DNA from: Bacteroidales bacterium
GTDB lineage: Bacteria > Bacteroidota > Bacteroidia > Bacteroidales > Dysgonomonadaceae
Assembly: GCA_012798745.1 (NCBI GenBank)
Contig: JAAZMQ010000125.1
Location: 1 to 34,474, forward strand
Length of the DNA: 34,474 nt
Direction: 5' to 3'
The position numbers were made by a program, and so were the translations under genes. Below are positions 32,680 to 34,474 of the stretch, piece by piece (position 1 is the first letter of the stretch; the number at the start of each line of letters is the position of its first letter). The notes below the pieces were generated by a model. It worked only from the letters and a program-made list of their open reading frames with translations, was not told the DNA's origin and searched no databases.

Positions 32680-32721
32680 TATGTATTTCTTTAACTTTAA
32701 AGTGAGTGTTATTTATTTTTG

Positions 32722-32729
32722 CAAATTAA
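32722..32729 (-). promoter_or_regulatory. Possible lpx operon promoter, -7-like TTAATTTG
   Basis: The minus strand reads TTAATTTG, one base off TAnnTTTG, 43 bp before the lpxD ATG. It is the best -7 candidate in the gap; no clear -33 TTTG is seen. Confidence 0.35.
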
Positions 32730-32828
32730 CGAATAAATTTTGATTGTACGAAGAAATGGTGTCATAAAAATAATCAATAAGTTTGTAAAATTTTCGTCCG
32801 ATTACCTGGTTTTTCGGTATATATTTCC

Positions 32829-32836
32829 TACATTTG
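32829..32836 (+). promoter_or_regulatory. Putative promoter of the KAS III-like gene, -7 box TACATTTG
   Basis: TACATTTG matches TAnnTTTG and lies 53 bp before the ATG at 32890. Because it sits inside an in-frame upstream extension of the gene (open to 32740), it argues for the internal ATG as the true start. Confidence 0.55.
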
Positions 32837-32889
32837 CACGGAGTTTTGTGAGAATTAAAAATAGAAAAATCGAAAAAATTGCGTATTTT

Positions 32890-33972
32890 ATGAAAAAAAC
32901 ATACAGCGTGATTACGGGAACGGGGAGTTGTGTGCCTACAAAACGAATGACGAATAACGATTTTCTTTCGTATGAATTTTATGATGCGAATGGACAAAAA
33001 TTTCCTATTCCCAATGAAGAAATTGTACGAAAATTTGAAGAAATCACTACTATTTCTGAAAGGCGTTATGCTGAAGACGACCAAGTTACTTCCGACCTGG
33101 CACTTATTGCTGCTCAGCAGGCAATAGAAGCTGCAGGGATTGACAAGGAGGAGCTTGATTATATTATTGTTGCACATAACTTTGGTGAGACACGGGTAGA
33201 TAATATCCGTATAGATATTTTACCCACGCTTGCTTCACGTACAAAACAAAAACTCGGAATTGCTAATCCGTTTACGGTTGCTTACGACGTTTTGTTTGGA
33301 TGTCCGGGATGGATTCAGGCCATTATTCAGGCCGATTATTATATACGTTCGGGAGATGCTAAAAAAGTGCTGGTGATTGGAGCCGATGTATTGTCGCGTA
33401 TATCCGATCCTCATGATCGCGACAGCATGATTTATGCCGACGGAGCCGGTGCCGCCATTTTGGAGCCTTACGAGAGCGATACGCCGGTGGGTATTTTGGG
33501 ACACAATAGCCGCACCGATGCGCTTAATTACGCTCATTTGCTTCATATGGGATATTCATACAATCCCGAATTGGCAAAAAACAAGGATTATTATTTGAAA
33601 ATGAATGGACGCCGATTATACCAATATGCTTTGGAAAATGTGCCATCGACCATCAAAGCCGGACTCGATAAATTGAATATGGGTATTGAACAGATAAAGA
33701 AAATACTCATTCATCAGGCTAATGGCAAAATGGATGAGGCTATTCTTAAACGGTTATATAAACTATATAATATAAATGAAGTACCTCGTGAAGTAATGCC
33801 AATGACCGTTTCATGGTTAGGAAATTCTTCGGTGGCTACGGTCCCTACTTTGTTGGATATGATTGTTCGTGGTGAATTGGATAATCATGATTTGGCGAGC
33901 GGAGATGCGGTGGTTATGGCTTCGGTTGGTGCAGGAATGAATATTAACAGCGTGGTTTATCGTTTTCCGTAA
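32890..33972 (+). CDS. 3-oxoacyl-ACP synthase III-like enzyme (divergent KAS III family)
   Basis: The 360-residue thiolase-fold protein starts MKKTYSVITGTGSCVPTKRM, the typical beta1 of KAS III. The triad is visible: Cys138 in FGCPGWIQAII, His275 in LIHQANGKMDEAI and Asn312 in WLGNSSVATVP. YADGAGAAILEP and the C-terminal VVMASVGAGMNINSVVYRFP also fit. Compared with canonical FabH it has a longer N-terminal region (NGQKFPIPNEEIVRKFEEIT), HQANGKM in place of the usual HQANxRI, and a different C-terminal ending. It is a separate KAS III subfamily seen in Bacteroidota. It may start fatty acid chains or join other acyl groups; since the canonical fabH here is a remnant, a role in fatty acid initiation is plausible. 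A perfect terminator follows. Confidence 0.85.
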   Translation: MKKTYSVITGTGSCVPTKRMTNNDFLSYEFYDANGQKFPIPNEEIVRKFEEITTISERRYAEDDQVTSDLALIAAQQAIEAAGIDKEELDYIIVAHNFGETRVDNIRIDILPTLASRTKQKLGIANPFTVAYDVLFGCPGWIQAIIQADYYIRSGDAKKVLVIGADVLSRISDPHDRDSMIYADGAGAAILEPYESDTPVGILGHNSRTDALNYAHLLHMGYSYNPELAKNKDYYLKMNGRRLYQYALENVPSTIKAGLDKLNMGIEQIKKILIHQANGKMDEAILKRLYKLYNINEVPREVMPMTVSWLGNSSVATVPTLLDMIVRGELDNHDLASGDAVVMASVGAGMNINSVVYRFP

Positions 33973-34005
33973 ATTCGCTTTTCAGAAAAATACCAATATA
34001 AAGAG

Positions 34006-34032
34006 ACCCGGGCGAGTTCGCTCGGGTTTTTT
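34006..34032 (+). terminator. Intrinsic terminator after the KAS III-like gene
   Basis: ACCCGGGCG (34006-34014) pairs with CGCTCGGGT (34019-34027) including one G-T wobble, with loop AGTT and a six-T run (34027-34032). It starts 34 bp after the stop codon. Confidence 0.9.
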
Positions 34033-34065
34033 ATTGGTGAAAAGGGGATTCTTTGAGGTGTAAAA

Positions 34066-34474
34066 TCAGTTGAATCTATACCTTAAACTTAATGCAAACC
34101 CGGCGTACCAGTAGTCGTTGTAGTCGTTGACAAAGTTAACGGCTGGTTTCCAGTCAAGCGAAAGGGCAAAAGGAGCTTGCGGAAAAATATATTCGACACC
34201 CCAGATAATATCTGCTCCCAAAAGAAAGCCGTTGCTCCGATGGCCTTTATCGTAAAGACCTCCTAAATGAGCACCAAGACCCAGATACCAGTCCAGGTTG
34301 GGAGCCCCCGGCACGGGTTTCTGGTATTCATACAACCCCGTTAATTGGAAATGATGGGGCGATGCGCTCAGAATTCCCTCAAAAGCATTTCCTAGGGAAA
34401 AGAAATTCTTATATGTCAGACCACTGTCGTAACCTAATCTGACCCCGAAAGCAGATTGATAATTCTGCGCTTGA
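34066..34474 (-). CDS. Small outer-membrane beta-barrel protein, 5' end outside window
   Basis: The frame is open from the stop at 34066-34068 to the window edge, giving about 135 residues. The first visible residues are QAQNYQSAFGVRLGYDSG, where AQ is probably part of a signal peptidase site, so only the signal peptide is missing. The rest alternates polar and aromatic/glycine residues in short strands (LDWYLGLGAHLGGLYD, FLLGADIIWGVEYIF, YWYAGFALSLRYRFN) and ends with the aromatic-rich final strand of outer-membrane beta-barrels. It resembles small 8-strand porin-like family proteins of Bacteroidota. Function unknown. A TTG at 34335 is an internal codon, not the start. Confidence 0.75.
   Translation of the reverse strand, partial: QAQNYQSAFGVRLGYDSGLTYKNFFSLGNAFEGILSASPHHFQLTGLYEYQKPVPGAPNLDWYLGLGAHLGGLYDKGHRSNGFLLGADIIWGVEYIFPQAPFALSLDWKPAVNFVNDYNDYWYAGFALSLRYRFN

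Noticed and set aside
32740..32889. A 50-codon N-terminal extension of the KAS III-like protein
   Set aside because: A TACATTTG -7 box lies inside it at 32829-32836, and the conserved fold begins at the ATG 32890.

Overview
The window looks like chromosomal DNA from a member of the phylum Bacteroidota, most likely order Bacteroidales. The sequence evidence is: a fused lpxC-fabZ gene, a short-type prolyl-tRNA synthetase, a TGS/kinase fusion upstream of mnmE, a type V (FimA/Mfa) pilus locus made of lipoproteins, repeated TAnnTTTG -7 boxes ahead of genes, and no clear Shine-Dalgarno sequences. The family cannot be fixed by eye; a Porphyromonadaceae/Dysgonomonadaceae-like organism is a guess.

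Layout. 1-350 is the 3' end of a UDP-glucose 6-dehydrogenase. 383-5126 (minus) holds a nucleoside-kinase-like TGS protein, mnmE and proS. 5244-8859 (plus) holds a SUI1/YciH-like factor that overlaps an AddA/RecB-like helicase-nuclease. 8878-10950 (minus) is the yceD(DUF177)-rpmF locus; the fabH gene expected after rpmF is a deleted, frameshifted remnant (9707-10061) that runs into a secreted esterase. 11036-15606 (minus) is a sugar-use group: a NahK-like sugar kinase, a cytoplasmic CBM9-like protein and a CBM20-CBM20-GH77 4-alpha-glucanotransferase. A YidE/AspT-type transporter (minus) and a secreted GH51 arabinofuranosidase (plus) diverge from mirror-image -7 boxes near 17.5 kb.

19782-26240 (plus) is the most interesting accessory region. 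Three consecutive lipoproteins look like anchor, stalk and tip subunits of a type V pilus, and a clostripain-family (C11) lipoprotein protease is the last gene. Because type V pilins are matured by an Arg-specific protease in Porphyromonas gingivalis, and C11 enzymes cut after Arg/Lys, a built-in pilin-maturation protease is a testable idea. The protease also carries eight imperfect six-residue repeats that are unusual for this family.

26539-26614 (minus) is tRNA-Pro(GGG) with a good promoter. It is followed by about 730 bp without a gene that contain degenerate repeats and an orphan terminator-like hairpin. 27345-32679 (minus) runs lpxD, lpxC-fabZ, lpxA, aguA, aguB: lipid A synthesis directly joined to the agmatine-to-putrescine pathway. 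32890-33972 (plus) is an intact but divergent KAS III-like enzyme, notable because the canonical fabH in the same window is dead. The window ends in a small outer-membrane beta-barrel gene cut by the edge.
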